From Carboxylicivirga taeanensis (GTDB taxonomy: Bacteria > Bacteroidota > Bacteroidia > Bacteroidales > Marinilabiliaceae), in the NCBI RefSeq assembly GCF_051851475.1, contig NZ_JBPUSJ010000003.1:397913-461912 (forward strand): a stretch of DNA of 64,000 nt, written 5' to 3'. A model generated the notes under the pieces. The model saw nothing but the letters and a program-made list of their open reading frames with translations. It searched no databases and was not told the DNA's origin. Numbering within the stretch: the stretch's first letter is position 1; the number at the start of each line of letters is the position of its first letter. The position numbers and the translations under genes were made by a program. Shown here in pieces: positions 1 to 8,599 of this stretch.

Positions 1-2
1 TA

Positions 3-977
3 AAATTGCGTGCCGATCGCATATCCACTTCCTCGGCCGACAACTGCCATGTGGTGAGCGAAGTGTCTGTTGAGCACATCATCAGGCACGTTGAAAATGA
101 GCAACCGGATGTGCTGGTAATTGACTCGGTACAAACACTGGAAACCGAGCGCATTGAATCTGCTCCCGGTAGTGTTTCTCAAATTCGGGAGTGCACAGCT
201 ACCATCCTGCGCCTGTGCAAAGACAAACACATTCCTGTGTTCCTGATTGGCCATATTACCAAGGAAGGCAGCCTGGCAGGCCCGAAAGTATTAGAGCACA
301 TGGTAGATGTTGTACTGCAGTTCGAAGGCGATCGCCATCACATGTACCGCATCCTGCGTTCCATCAAAAACCGCTTTGGGTCCACTAACGAAATTGGCAT
401 TTTTGAAATGATGGGCAGCGGCCTGCGCGAAGTTAGTAATCCATCGGAGCTATTATTGGCTACCCAACAGAAACAGATGAGCGGGGTTGCCATCTCGGCG
501 GCTTTGGAAGGCGTACGACCTTTTTTAATAGAAGTACAGGCACTGGCCAGTACTGCGGCTTACCAAAACCCTCAGCGCTCGGTAACAGGCTTTGATTTGC
601 GCCGCTTAAACATGCTGTTGGCTGTTCTTGAGAAACGGGCGGGCTTTAAACTGGCCACCAAAGATGTTTTCTTAAACATTGCCGGCGGGCTAAAAGTGAA
701 CGATCCGGCCATCGACCTGGCAGTAATCACAGCCGTGCTGTCATCCAATATGGACATGACCATTTCACCAGACATCTGCATGACGGGAGAAGTGGGCCTT
801 TCAGGTGAAATACGGCCCGTAACAAGGCTGGATCAGCGCATTGGAGAGGCGGCTAAGCTGGGCTTTAAAAGCATTATCATCCCAAGCTATGTTAAAGGTG
901 TTGACACCAGTAAATACGACATCAGTATATTTAAAGCCAATAAAATTGAAGAAGCGTTTAAGTTTCTTTTCGCTTAA
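3..977 (+). CDS. radA: DNA repair protein RadA (3' part, start outside window)
   Basis: This is the C-terminal part of RadA/Sms, the ATPase that helps process recombination intermediates. The reading frame is open to the window edge, so the N-terminal zinc finger and Walker A lie upstream and are not visible. About 324 residues are present against roughly 450 for the family. Counting from the TTG at base 6, a Walker B-like strand (VLVIDS) lies near residue 36 and the family-specific KNRFG motif at 121-125. The Lon-protease-like C-terminal domain covers roughly 160-320. The TTG at base 6 is not a real start, because it falls inside the conserved ATPase core. Family assignment is firm because KNRFG is diagnostic. 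Confidence 0.95.
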   Translation, partial: KLRADRISTSSADNCHVVSEVSVEHIIRHVENEQPDVLVIDSVQTLETERIESAPGSVSQIRECTATILRLCKDKHIPVFLIGHITKEGSLAGPKVLEHMVDVVLQFEGDRHHMYRILRSIKNRFGSTNEIGIFEMMGSGLREVSNPSELLLATQQKQMSGVAISAALEGVRPFLIEVQALASTAAYQNPQRSVTGFDLRRLNMLLAVLEKRAGFKLATKDVFLNIAGGLKVNDPAIDLAVITAVLSSNMDMTISPDICMTGEVGLSGEIRPVTRLDQRIGEAAKLGFKSIIIPSYVKGVDTSKYDISIFKANKIEEAFKFLFA

Positions 978-1066
978 CGGAGTCAAACCTTAAATAACCA
1001 CATTGGTAATTAGGTAATAACGGACGAGTTACAAAGCCATCATTGTGGCAGCTTGATGAATTTCAA

Positions 1067-1216
1067 CACGAATAGTCACCCGCAATAAGGTGACTATTTT
1101 AGTTGGTGCCCACCTGAACATTAATAGGCTGCAAAACACTTTCATTAACGGCTGTTTTATAGCTTCGCCCCACGGGAAGCACTTGCTCATCCAGGGCAAT
1201 TTCATTGTGGCTGGCA
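1067..1216 (-). pseudogene. Duplicated 3'-end fragment of a LytTR regulator gene
   Basis: About 150 bases closely match the end of the LytTR gene and its downstream flank at 2442-2590. On the minus strand the fragment still encodes about 38 in-frame residues, including the shared strings NEIALDE and VLPVGRSYK, and ends at the equivalent stop codon. Nothing upstream supplies the rest of a LytTR domain, so it is a remnant and not a gene. The homology continues past the stop into the flank (ACGAATAGTCACCC in both copies). In this copy the flank forms a perfect 10-bp inverted repeat, AATAGTCACC/GGTGACTATT. A plus-strand open frame at 1090-1296 is only the antisense shadow of this remnant. Confidence 0.85.
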
Positions 1217-1329
1217 GCGAATATTATCTGAGAAACAACAATCATGAAAACAATGACTGTCCAATCTCCGACTCATTTCCTGCAGGCGGCAACTAACCGT
1301 TGTTAACACTCATTAATGTACCAATATCT

Positions 1330-2106
1330 TTATCGCATCTGATAATGTCGCACCCAATCAATTTCCATTTCCACCGGCAGGTCATCAGGGTTGACGGCTC
1401 CCACCCACGAGCCTCCCAGCTGCATGTCGATTAGCAGAAACTGAGCAATATTAAAGGGGAACTGTCCTTCTTCTTGCGTTTCGATGCGTGGATAAGCAAA
1501 ATGACGTTGATTATTGATATGGAAAACAAGGCTATCGGGCCACAGATCAACACCGTAAATATTAAATTCTTCGGGGCGGATAGCCATCACACTGCCCGGC
1601 TTTGGATTATCCTTAATACCCAGATTATAGGTATAATGCGAGTGTACCGTCTGATAGGCAATAGTATCAAAATTAAGGCGCTCCATAATATCGATCTCAC
1701 CGCCATAGGGCCATGGATATTTCGCACTATCAAAGGGCAACATCCAGATGGCCGGCCAGGCGCCTTGGGCACCCTGCAGACGAGCTTTCACCTCAATGCG
1801 CCCCCCATTAAAAGCATGCTTACCTTTGGTCCAAACACCACCAGTGAGATAGGCGGCACTATCGGCTTCTAAATCATCATTAACAATGCCTTTTAGAATA
1901 AGGCTTCCATCACGCATCTCAAAGCAGCGATCATCAAAAGACTGAGTATTCTGCCAATCGGCAGTGCCACGGGGTATGCGACTCCAAATGGTACTATCGA
2001 GGGTGTCACCCTCGAATTCCTCTTCCCACACTATTTGCCATTCAGGCTGATGACAGCAGGCACTGGCAATCAACAAAAGGGATAAGTAAATAATTACACT
2101 TTTCAT
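1330..2106 (-). CDS. Glycoside hydrolase family 16 lipoprotein (beta-glucanase/laminarinase-like)
   Basis: A secreted or surface lipoprotein of 258 residues predicted to hydrolyse beta-1,3 or beta-1,3/1,4 glucans. The start at 2106 gives a type II signal peptide (MKSVIIYLSLLLIASAC); an ATG 15 codons upstream would add a polar leader. The GH16 signature EIDIME lies at about 137-142, with the nucleophile and acid/base glutamates in place. The aromatic stretch AWPAIWMLP precedes it. Length is typical of a single-domain GH16 without a carbohydrate-binding module. It stands alone and is not part of the sulfatase locus further along. Exact substrate (laminarin, lichenin, agar or carrageenan) cannot be told from sequence alone; the fold and family are firm. 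Confidence 0.9.
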   Translation of the reverse strand: MKSVIIYLSLLLIASACCHQPEWQIVWEEEFEGDTLDSTIWSRIPRGTADWQNTQSFDDRCFEMRDGSLILKGIVNDDLEADSAAYLTGGVWTKGKHAFNGGRIEVKARLQGAQGAWPAIWMLPFDSAKYPWPYGGEIDIMERLNFDTIAYQTVHSHYTYNLGIKDNPKPGSVMAIRPEEFNIYGVDLWPDSLVFHINNQRHFAYPRIETQEEGQFPFNIAQFLLIDMQLGGSWVGAVNPDDLPVEMEIDWVRHYQMR

Positions 2107-2472
2107 AGGTCTATAACTTTGTTTCTCAAACATCATCAACACATTAGCCAACGAGTCAATTTTATTATATGGTATTATTTATAATAAGGTCTAAACAAAG
2201 CTATGAAATCATATGTAGATACCTTGTTTGTTATAATGATTTTTCGTGCATCTGTTTAATTGCGCAGGAAACAGAACTATTTGAGCCCATTAATTATCGA
2301 AATGCCGTTAAAAATGATACTCCTCCACTATCCGACAAAATGTAGTGTTGTTTTTCACTTTGCGTTCTTTGCAATTTTCTTTCTTTGCATACTTTGCCAG
2401 AAATATTTTTGCTTTTAGACTGGCTCCTTTTATGTCATAACCACGAATAGTCACCCATAATAAGTGGACTTT
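2107..2472. other. Intergenic region with CTTTGC-type repeat
   Basis: No credible gene is visible. At about 2356-2398 there are four spaced copies of CTTTGC (CTTTGCG, CTTTGCA, CTTTGCA, CTTTGCC). They resemble the words found around the GxxExxY relic at 6121-6535 and in the solo repeat at 15205-15282. The 3' flank shared with the duplicated LytTR fragment begins at 2442. Confidence 0.5.
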
Positions 2473-3288
2473 TTAGTTGGAGCCCGCCTGATCTTTTACG
2501 GGCTGTAAAACCCTTTCTTTGACAGCAGCTTTATAGCTTCGCCCTACGGGAAGCACGTTCTCATCCAGGGCAATTTCATTGCGGCTGGCACTTCTTATTT
2601 TATCGGTATTTACTATGTAGGATCGATGGATACGCAAAAACTTTTTGGGAAGACGTTCGGCAAGATGGCTAATTTTCTCTTTGCTACTAACTCCTTGCCT
2701 GTTGCTCATGTGGACCTTAATATAGTCTGACAAGCTTTCGATGTAGCAAATGTCGTCAAACGGTAGCTTTACATACTGCCGGTTAACCCGCAGTTTAAGC
2801 GCCCCCATCTTGATTTTTTTGCTTTCCTGCAACAATTGATTGATAATGGCCTGTTTTTCTTTAATCTGCTTTATCATTAATAAAACAGAGCCCAGTATCA
2901 CCAATAAGTAAAGGATTACTCCCAACAAAACGGTATCGTGAGCATTGGGGGCAAACGGAAGAAAGCTATATTGACCCAAATAAACGAAGGCATACATCAA
3001 TACTATATACTCCAGGTAAAGAGAAACAATAATGGTATATACAGTATAGAGCGAAAACCTAAAATAGCGTTTCGTTAAAAGGAACTTAGGCACCAGGTGA
3101 TAGTTAAAAAAGTAGGACGTTCCTAAAACAATTGGCATCAGCATGCAAATAAAATAAAAGGCCGCGGTGCTGCTTTCCCATTTTTGTCCAAAGACCAATG
3201 TCAATATCATTAAAATAAAACACCAATAAACAATGTGGTAATGCGGGTTGGATGAGCTAATCTTCATTGCTGTTAAAATTGATAGCAT
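2473..3288 (-). CDS. Membrane-anchored LytTR family transcriptional regulator
   Basis: A 271-residue regulator with an N-terminal membrane part of about four hydrophobic helices (roughly residues 18-140). A short charged, helical linker (KQIKEKQAIINQLLQESKK) follows, then a C-terminal LytTR DNA-binding domain (about 165-262) containing DDICYIESLSDYIKVH and FLRIHRSYIVN. There is no receiver domain, so it is not a conventional two-component partner; the membrane part presumably senses or interacts. An in-frame ATG eight codons in (MKISSSN) is an alternative start. The gene is divergent from the ExbB-like gene at 3492 and may control it (inference). Its last 35 or so codons are duplicated at 1067-1216. 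Confidence 0.88.
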   Translation of the reverse strand: MLSILTAMKISSSNPHYHIVYWCFILMILTLVFGQKWESSTAAFYFICMLMPIVLGTSYFFNYHLVPKFLLTKRYFRFSLYTVYTIIVSLYLEYIVLMYAFVYLGQYSFLPFAPNAHDTVLLGVILYLLVILGSVLLMIKQIKEKQAIINQLLQESKKIKMGALKLRVNRQYVKLPFDDICYIESLSDYIKVHMSNRQGVSSKEKISHLAERLPKKFLRIHRSYIVNTDKIRSASRNEIALDENVLPVGRSYKAAVKERVLQPVKDQAGSN

Positions 3289-3374
3289 TTATATTTACAC
3301 CCTAAATTTGTGTAAAAATTTGAGAACAGAACAGCTTTATCGACAAACAACCTGTTTGCAGCCGGATACGACCT

Positions 3375-3405
3375 TGTTTCAAATAATTGATAACCTTTAC
3401 TTTGT
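3375..3405 (+). promoter_or_regulatory. Candidate promoter for the ExbB-like gene
   Basis: TTG at about 3375 is followed after 20 bp by TTACTTTG, one mismatch from the Bacteroidetes -7 consensus TAnnTTTG. It lies in the divergent region between the LytTR gene and the ExbB-like gene and would leave an untranslated leader of roughly 85 bases. The spacing supports the call; the -7 mismatch limits confidence. Confidence 0.35.
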
Positions 3406-3491
3406 AACATACGTTAATCATTACCATCAACATAAGTCGACTTAATATATAATGGTGATTAATGAACTATTAATATTAAAAAAAAGAAGCG

Positions 3492-3875
3492 ATGAAAAGT
3501 TTATTCTACCAGGGAGGCCCTTTATTTATGGGAATACTGACTTTACTTTTGATAATCCAATCAGTATGGATGATTTACCATTTTATCATCTTTATCAAGT
3601 CGAAAAATGCCAAGGTCGAAAAAGCACTGCGCCATATGTCTTATGGACGATCAATAGGTTTATTAACCCTCATTATCGGCCTACTCGGCCAGATGGTTGG
3701 CTTACACAATGCCTTTGATGTATTGGAAACAACCGTGGTTTCACCACAAGTTTTAACGGCCGGCATTAAAGTAACCATGATCCCAACCTTGTATGGCATG
3801 CTGATTTATATCTATTCGCTGATACTATGGTTTGGATTTAGCCAAATAATTGAAACGCAAGCTGACAAGCACTAA
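3492..3875 (+). CDS. Small MotA/TolQ/ExbB-like membrane protein
   Basis: A 127-residue membrane protein with three hydrophobic helices at about 10-36, 52-72 and 92-117. The segment GLLGQMVGLHNAFD followed by a helix with MIPTLYGMLIYI resembles the conserved core of MotA/TolQ/ExbB proton-channel subunits. It is shorter than canonical ExbB (about 230 residues) and no ExbD/TolR partner is adjacent. Proton-channel function is therefore inferred from the fold only. The start at 3492 follows an A/G-rich stretch that may help ribosome binding. It is divergent from the LytTR regulator and ends in a strong hairpin terminator. Confidence is moderate for the family and low for a specific role. Confidence 0.65.
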   Translation: MKSLFYQGGPLFMGILTLLLIIQSVWMIYHFIIFIKSKNAKVEKALRHMSYGRSIGLLTLIIGLLGQMVGLHNAFDVLETTVVSPQVLTAGIKVTMIPTLYGMLIYIYSLILWFGFSQIIETQADKH

Positions 3876-3888
3876 GGTGCTGAAAAAA

Positions 3889-3918
3889 GAAAAGCCACCC
3901 CAAAACGAGGTGGCTTTT
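3889..3918. terminator. Hairpin terminator between convergent genes
   Basis: AAAAGCCACC and GGTGGCTTTT form a 10-bp stem around a 9-base loop, with A-rich and T-rich sides, so it can act in both directions. It ends the ExbB-like gene and probably also mutB, whose stop lies about 45 bases beyond on the other strand. Confidence 0.85.
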
Positions 3919-3963
3919 TATATCTGTTGCATCAAGCACAAGGCTTCATGCTCCACGTTCTAC

Positions 3964-6120
3964 TTACTCAGCAGCTTGCTCAATCAACATTGTTAAGATA
4001 TCGCTACCTGCTTTGGCAACAGAAGTACCAGGACCAAAGATAGCCACAGCCCCTGCATCGTAAAGGAATTGGTAATCCTGAGCCGGAATAACACCACCAC
4101 AGATTACTAAGATATCCTCACGACCCAACTTCTTCAGCTCTTCAATAATTTGAGGAACCAAAGTTTTGTGACCAGCCGCCAATGAAGACACACCCACTAC
4201 GTGAACGTCGTTTTCAACAGCCTGCTTAGCCGCTTCGGCTGGTGTCTGGAACAATGGTCCCATATCCACGTCGAAACCGATATCAGCATAACCGGTTGCT
4301 ACTACTTTAGCTCCGCGGTCGTGACCATCCTGACCCATTTTAGCGATCATGATACGTGGCTGACGACCTTCTTTCTCAGCAAATTGTTTTGCTAATCCCT
4401 GTGCTCTTGCAAACTCTTTATCGTCTGCTGCTTCTGCGCTGTACACTCCTGAAATTGATCTGATTACTGCATTATATCTACCTACGATTTTTTCGCAAGC
4501 GTCAGAAATCTCACCTAAAGAAGCACGCTTCTGAGCAGCGTCAACAGCTAAGGCTAATAGGTTACCCTTGCCTGTTTCAACCGCTTTAGTAATAGCAGCC
4601 AAAGCAGCCTGTACTTCTTCTTCGTTACGGTTAGCACGTAGCTTCGCTAAGCGCTCGATCTGTGACTTACGAACTTCAGCGTTATCGATATCCAAGATAT
4701 CGATTGGGTCTTCTTTCTCCAAACGGTACTTGTTGGTACCAACAATGGTCTGCGTCTTAGCATCGATTTTAGCCTGAGTACGAGCTGCAGCCTCTTCGAT
4801 ACGCATCTTAGGAATACCTGACTCGATAGCTTTAGCCATACCACCTAACGACTCAATCTCCTGAATGTGAGCCCATGCTTTTTCTACCAACTCGTTAGTC
4901 AATGACTCAACGTAGTAAGAACCAGCCCATGGGTCAACAGCCTTACAGATTTGTGTTTCATCCTGAATATAAATCTGTGTATTACGGGCAATACGGGCAG
5001 AGAAGTCAGTTGGAAGCGCAATTGCCTCATCCAATGCGTTGGTGTGTAACGACTGTGTGTGACCAAGGGCAGCACCCATCGCCTCGATACAGGTACGACC
5101 AACGTTGTTGAATGGATCCTGCTCTGTTAATGACCATCCTGAAGTTTGTGAGTGCGTACGTAACGCTAACGACTTCGGATTTTTAGGATTGAACTGCTTC
5201 ACGATTTTTGCCCACAACATACGTGCAGCACGCATCTTGGCAATCTCCATGAAGTGGTTCATACCAATGGCCCAGAAGAATGATAAACGAGGTGCAAAGG
5301 CGTCGATATCTAAACCGGCGTCAACCCCAGCACGTAAGTATTCTAAACCATCAGCCAAAGTATAAGCCAACTCAATATCAGCGGTAGCACCTGCTTCTTG
5401 CATGTGGTAACCCGAGATAGAAATTGAGTTAAACTTAGGCATCTTCTGTGAAGTAAATTCAAAGATGTCGGCAATCACCTTCATCGAGAATTGTGGTGGG
5501 TAGATGTAAGTGTTACGCACCATGAACTCCTTCAAAATGTCGTTCTGAATGGTACCTGCCATCTCTTCCAGCTTAACACCCTGCTCCAAACCAGCTACGA
5601 TGTAGAAAGCCATTACTGGCAATACAGCACCGTTCATGGTCATCGATACAGACATTTTATCCAATGGAATACCATCGAATAATACGTTCATATCCAGGAT
5701 AGAGTCGATAGCCACACCCGCTTTACCAACATCACCTACTACACGCTCGTGGTCTGAGTCGTAGCCACGGTGCGTAGCCAAGTCAAAAGCTACCGATAAA
5801 CCTTTCTGACCGGCAGCCAGGTTACGGCGGTAAAATGCGTTAGACTCTTCAGCAGTAGAAAAACCTGCATACTGACGAACGGTCCATGGACGCATGGCGT
5901 ACATCATTGAGTAAGGTCCACGCAGGAATGGTGGCAAACCGGCCGCATAGTTCAAATGCTCCATGCCTTCCAGGTCATCCTTACTATAAACTGGTTTCAC
6001 AGGGATTTGCTCTGGTGTTACCCAGTCCTTTTTCACCCCGTGCTTTTGTTCCCAAGCCTTGGCGTCGGTTGTTCCGCAAGGCTTGTTTTTGATATCTATG
6101 TTATTAAATTTTGGTCGCAT
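3964..6120 (-). CDS. mutB: Methylmalonyl-CoA mutase large (catalytic) subunit
   Basis: This is the catalytic subunit of adenosylcobalamin-dependent methylmalonyl-CoA mutase, interconverting succinyl-CoA and (R)-methylmalonyl-CoA in the propionate pathway. The 718-residue length matches the family. The N-terminal TIM barrel binds the CoA ester. The C-terminal B12-binding domain carries the DGHDRG motif at about 598-603, whose histidine (about 600) is the lower axial cobalt ligand, followed by the GG of VICGGVIP. It should pair with the small subunit encoded upstream at 6533-8401. A 412-bp insert with a dead GxxExxY gene separates the two, which is unusual for this operon. No epimerase or MeaB chaperone gene is in the window. 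Confidence 0.97.
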   Translation of the reverse strand: MRPKFNNIDIKNKPCGTTDAKAWEQKHGVKKDWVTPEQIPVKPVYSKDDLEGMEHLNYAAGLPPFLRGPYSMMYAMRPWTVRQYAGFSTAEESNAFYRRNLAAGQKGLSVAFDLATHRGYDSDHERVVGDVGKAGVAIDSILDMNVLFDGIPLDKMSVSMTMNGAVLPVMAFYIVAGLEQGVKLEEMAGTIQNDILKEFMVRNTYIYPPQFSMKVIADIFEFTSQKMPKFNSISISGYHMQEAGATADIELAYTLADGLEYLRAGVDAGLDIDAFAPRLSFFWAIGMNHFMEIAKMRAARMLWAKIVKQFNPKNPKSLALRTHSQTSGWSLTEQDPFNNVGRTCIEAMGAALGHTQSLHTNALDEAIALPTDFSARIARNTQIYIQDETQICKAVDPWAGSYYVESLTNELVEKAWAHIQEIESLGGMAKAIESGIPKMRIEEAAARTQAKIDAKTQTIVGTNKYRLEKEDPIDILDIDNAEVRKSQIERLAKLRANRNEEEVQAALAAITKAVETGKGNLLALAVDAAQKRASLGEISDACEKIVGRYNAVIRSISGVYSAEAADDKEFARAQGLAKQFAEKEGRQPRIMIAKMGQDGHDRGAKVVATGYADIGFDVDMGPLFQTPAEAAKQAVENDVHVVGVSSLAAGHKTLVPQIIEELKKLGREDILVICGGVIPAQDYQFLYDAGAVAIFGPGTSVAKAGSDILTMLIEQAAE

Positions 6121-6535
6121 AATTTTTAAATTTAACGCTGAGACACTGAGGCGCTGAAAGTTTTAACTATTAATTCTTCTTCGAATCCCGTTCTTTAAAA
6201 CGGTTTCATTGAAATTGATTAATAAACCGAGTTTCATTCCTGAAAGTTTTAGATAAGTTACTAATTGAACTTCATGAATTGAAAGAATATCTTCAACAGC
6301 CTTTAGTTCTACAATTAATTTATCCTCAACAATAATATCAATAATTAAAATGCTTACTCAGTTCTTTACCTTTATAAATGATGGGTAGCTTGACCTGGCT
6401 TTCTACTTTTAAACCTCTGTTTCTCAATTCTGAAATAAGGCATTCTTCATAGACTGCCTCTAATAAACCTGTTAGTTCATTATAAGCTTCCACATTCATA
6501 AAAACTCTGCGTCTTTGCGTCTCTGTGTTTTGTTA
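6121..6535. repeat. Degenerate inverted flanking repeats of a GxxExxY element
   Basis: The dead gene at 6163-6499 is bordered by G/C-patterned repeats. One side (about 6500-6535) reads CTCTGCGTCTTTGCGTCTCT. The other (about 6134-6160) is a degenerate counterpart in the opposite sense, ACGCTGAGACACTGAGGCGC. Related words occur at 2356-2398 and 15205-15282. The pair directly abuts the mutB start codon and the mutA stop codon, so the whole spacer between the two mutase genes consists of this element. Confidence 0.6.
6163..6499 (-). pseudogene. GxxExxY family protein, frameshifted and internally deleted
   Basis: Read from an ATG at 6499, the minus strand gives MNVEAYNELTGLLEAVYEEC and continues through LRNRGLKVESQV and YKGKELSKHF, then hits a stop. 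After a one-base shift near 6340-6350 the frame resumes with IIDIIVEDKLIVELKAVE, IHEVQLVTYLKLSG and GLLINFNE, and ends at 6163. These are the conserved blocks of GxxExxY proteins. The usual stretch before GLLE (containing a V-H-x-x-LGP motif) is missing, so there is also an in-frame deletion of roughly 15 codons. It is too broken to work. GxxExxY function is not established; these genes often appear as isolated insertions. Confidence 0.85.
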
Positions 6536-8401
6536 AATATTTAGCAATTTGTTGAAGCCTTGCAATGTCTCCAATACGTTAGAGCGAACATTGATAAAGT
6601 TTGTGATGCCTTTAGCTTTCAGCTCATCAGCACAAGCAGGCGCACCAGCAACTACCAATGGAGTATCACCTAATAGTTCGAATGCTTTTGGAGCGGCTTC
6701 TGTGTACTCATCATCAGAGCTACAAAGCACTACGATGTCAGCATTAGCGGCTTTGGCAGCTTCAACACCTTCCTCAATAGTTTTGAAACCAAGGTTATCC
6801 TGAATTTCGTAACCGGCACATCCGAAGAAGTTACCTGAGAATTGTGAGCGCGCCAAACGCATAGCTAAGTTACCGTAGGTTAACATGAATACTTTTGGAC
6901 GCTTAGCTGCTTTTTCTGTAGCCAAACGCAGCTCTTCAAACTCCTGTGCAGCACGGAATAAAGTGATTGGCTCTACCTCGTTACCTGTTTCGCAACAAGC
7001 ACATGACTTAACCAATTTGCTGGCATCAATTTTACCAGAGATAATTTCGCCAGTGTTAGGATACTGGTTCGTACCCAATAGGTTTTCGCGACGTGTAGCA
7101 ACTGCCTTACGACGCTTGTCAGCTGTTTCCTTTACCAGGCCTTGGATAAAGCCTTCTTTCATTGCTGACAGGTAACCACCTTTTTCTTCTACCTGAACGA
7201 ACAATGCCCATGCTTGCTCAGCAATGCTGTTGGTTAGGTTTTCGATATAATATGAACCCGCTGAAGGGTCAACAATTTTTTCGAAGTGAGATTCTTCTTT
7301 CAACAGTAGCTGCTGGTTGCGAGCTACACGCTCCGATAATTCGGTAGGATTTTCGTAAAGCGCGTTGAATGGAAGAACTGTTAATGACTGAGTACCACCA
7401 ATGGTAGCCGACATGGCTTCCGTTTGTGTACGCAGCATGTTTACATTAGGATCGAAGATGGTCTTGTTCCACTCTGATGTTTCGCTGTGTACATGCATTT
7501 TGCATACCTCAACACCAGTTGGTTTGTAAGCTTCAACAATTTTTGCCCACAACAAACGACCAGCACGTAACTTGGCAATTTCCATGAAGTAGTTACCGCC
7601 AATACCGAAGTTAAACTTCAGGTTAGCTGCTGCATCATTAATAGAAAGACCGCGCTCTGTTAATTGTGTCAGGTACTCATTACCCATAGCTAAACCGAAA
7701 GCTAATTCCTGTACGATTGAAGCACCAGCATTGTTAAAGTGGCGAGCATTCACTCCTACTGTTTTGAACTGTGGGAAGTTTTTAGCTACCTCAGCTACTT
7801 CCTTCACACAATCAAAAGCTTTCTCCATTTCGCAGCAAGCTTTGCCATTGATGGTTAAATCACCAATCGGATCGAAGTTGATTGAACCTTTTACTTCGGC
7901 CTGGTTGCGATTCATCTTATTCAGAACGGCTACCACCGCCTCAGCCAACTCCTTGTTGCCACAGCAAGCATTGAAGTTAATTTCCACATCATCAGAAATG
8001 ATGTTTTTCAATAACGCCTCAATGTTAGCTTCTGAAATAAGCGCTTTGTCTTCGATAACGAAACCAATACTGTCAACCCCTTTTGTAAGAATTGTCAGTG
8101 CTTTTTCATTAGCTGCTTTAACATCTTTCACCAAAATGTCCTGACGAACAAACCATTTGTTGGTTTTCGCGTTGTTACCTCTTACATAGGGAAACTCGCC
8201 AGGCTGGCTTTCCAGGTAGTTAATTGGTTCAAGGTCTTCAGAACGATAGAAAGGCTGTACATTGAACCCTTCATTGGTTCTCCATACAAGCTTTTTCTCA
8301 AAGTCTGCTCCTTTAAGATCTGCCGTGATTTTATCCATCCACTCTTGAGTAGAAACTGGTGGAAAATCACTAAATAACAGTTGTTTTGTTTTATCTGCCA
8401 T
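6533..8401 (-). CDS. mutA: Methylmalonyl-CoA mutase small subunit
   Basis: The 622-residue non-catalytic partner of MutB, needed for a functional heterodimer. It keeps the mutase TIM-barrel layout (FPYVRGNN, SETSEWN, FEKIVDPSAGSYYIENLT). Its C-terminal domain lacks the DxHxxG cobalt-ligand motif, having LTYGNLAMRLARSQF at that place, as expected for the small subunit. It is first in the operon. A perfect -7 element lies about 30 bp upstream of the ATG. A GxxExxY relic separates its stop from mutB. No cobalamin riboswitch is evident in the upstream 200 bases. Confidence 0.95.
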   Translation of the reverse strand: MADKTKQLLFSDFPPVSTQEWMDKITADLKGADFEKKLVWRTNEGFNVQPFYRSEDLEPINYLESQPGEFPYVRGNNAKTNKWFVRQDILVKDVKAANEKALTILTKGVDSIGFVIEDKALISEANIEALLKNIISDDVEINFNACCGNKELAEAVVAVLNKMNRNQAEVKGSINFDPIGDLTINGKACCEMEKAFDCVKEVAEVAKNFPQFKTVGVNARHFNNAGASIVQELAFGLAMGNEYLTQLTERGLSINDAAANLKFNFGIGGNYFMEIAKLRAGRLLWAKIVEAYKPTGVEVCKMHVHSETSEWNKTIFDPNVNMLRTQTEAMSATIGGTQSLTVLPFNALYENPTELSERVARNQQLLLKEESHFEKIVDPSAGSYYIENLTNSIAEQAWALFVQVEEKGGYLSAMKEGFIQGLVKETADKRRKAVATRRENLLGTNQYPNTGEIISGKIDASKLVKSCACCETGNEVEPITLFRAAQEFEELRLATEKAAKRPKVFMLTYGNLAMRLARSQFSGNFFGCAGYEIQDNLGFKTIEEGVEAAKAANADIVVLCSSDDEYTEAAPKAFELLGDTPLVVAGAPACADELKAKGITNFINVRSNVLETLQGFNKLLNI

Positions 8402-8430
8402 AATGTAACTGTTTGTTTTTTTCCAAGGCG

Positions 8431-8438
8431 CAAAAATA
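8431..8438 (-). promoter_or_regulatory. -7 promoter element for mutA
   Basis: On the minus strand the bases read TATTTTTG, an exact match to TAnnTTTG, ending 30 bases before the mutA ATG. A convincing TTG -33 element at the usual distance is not seen, so the call rests on the -7 box and position. Confidence 0.45.
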
Positions 8439-8599
8439 AGCCTTTTGTTGATAATAAAGCTACTTTTTAACGGTTTTTAAAGGTGTTATAGAGCATGATA
8501 ATCAATAACATATGCAAGTATCTTCATACATTACATAAGCACCTTATCGCCCCAACTCATACTTAATCAGCCAGTTATTAACGCTAAATTTCTTTAATG

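Noticed and set aside
1090..1296. Plus-strand 68-codon open frame
   Set aside because: It is the antisense of the LytTR 3'-end remnant, whose minus-strand translation matches a real protein.
1474..1872. 132-codon plus-strand frame inside the GH16 gene
   Set aside because: It is antisense to a complete GH16 enzyme with catalytic motifs; its translation has no family features.
7731..8144. 137-codon plus-strand frame inside mutA
   Set aside because: Shadow of the mutase small subunit on the other strand.
8402..8599. Possible cobalamin riboswitch upstream of the B12-dependent mutase
   Set aside because: No B12-box-like sequence or extended stem structure was seen, and the leader after the -7 box is only about 25 bases.
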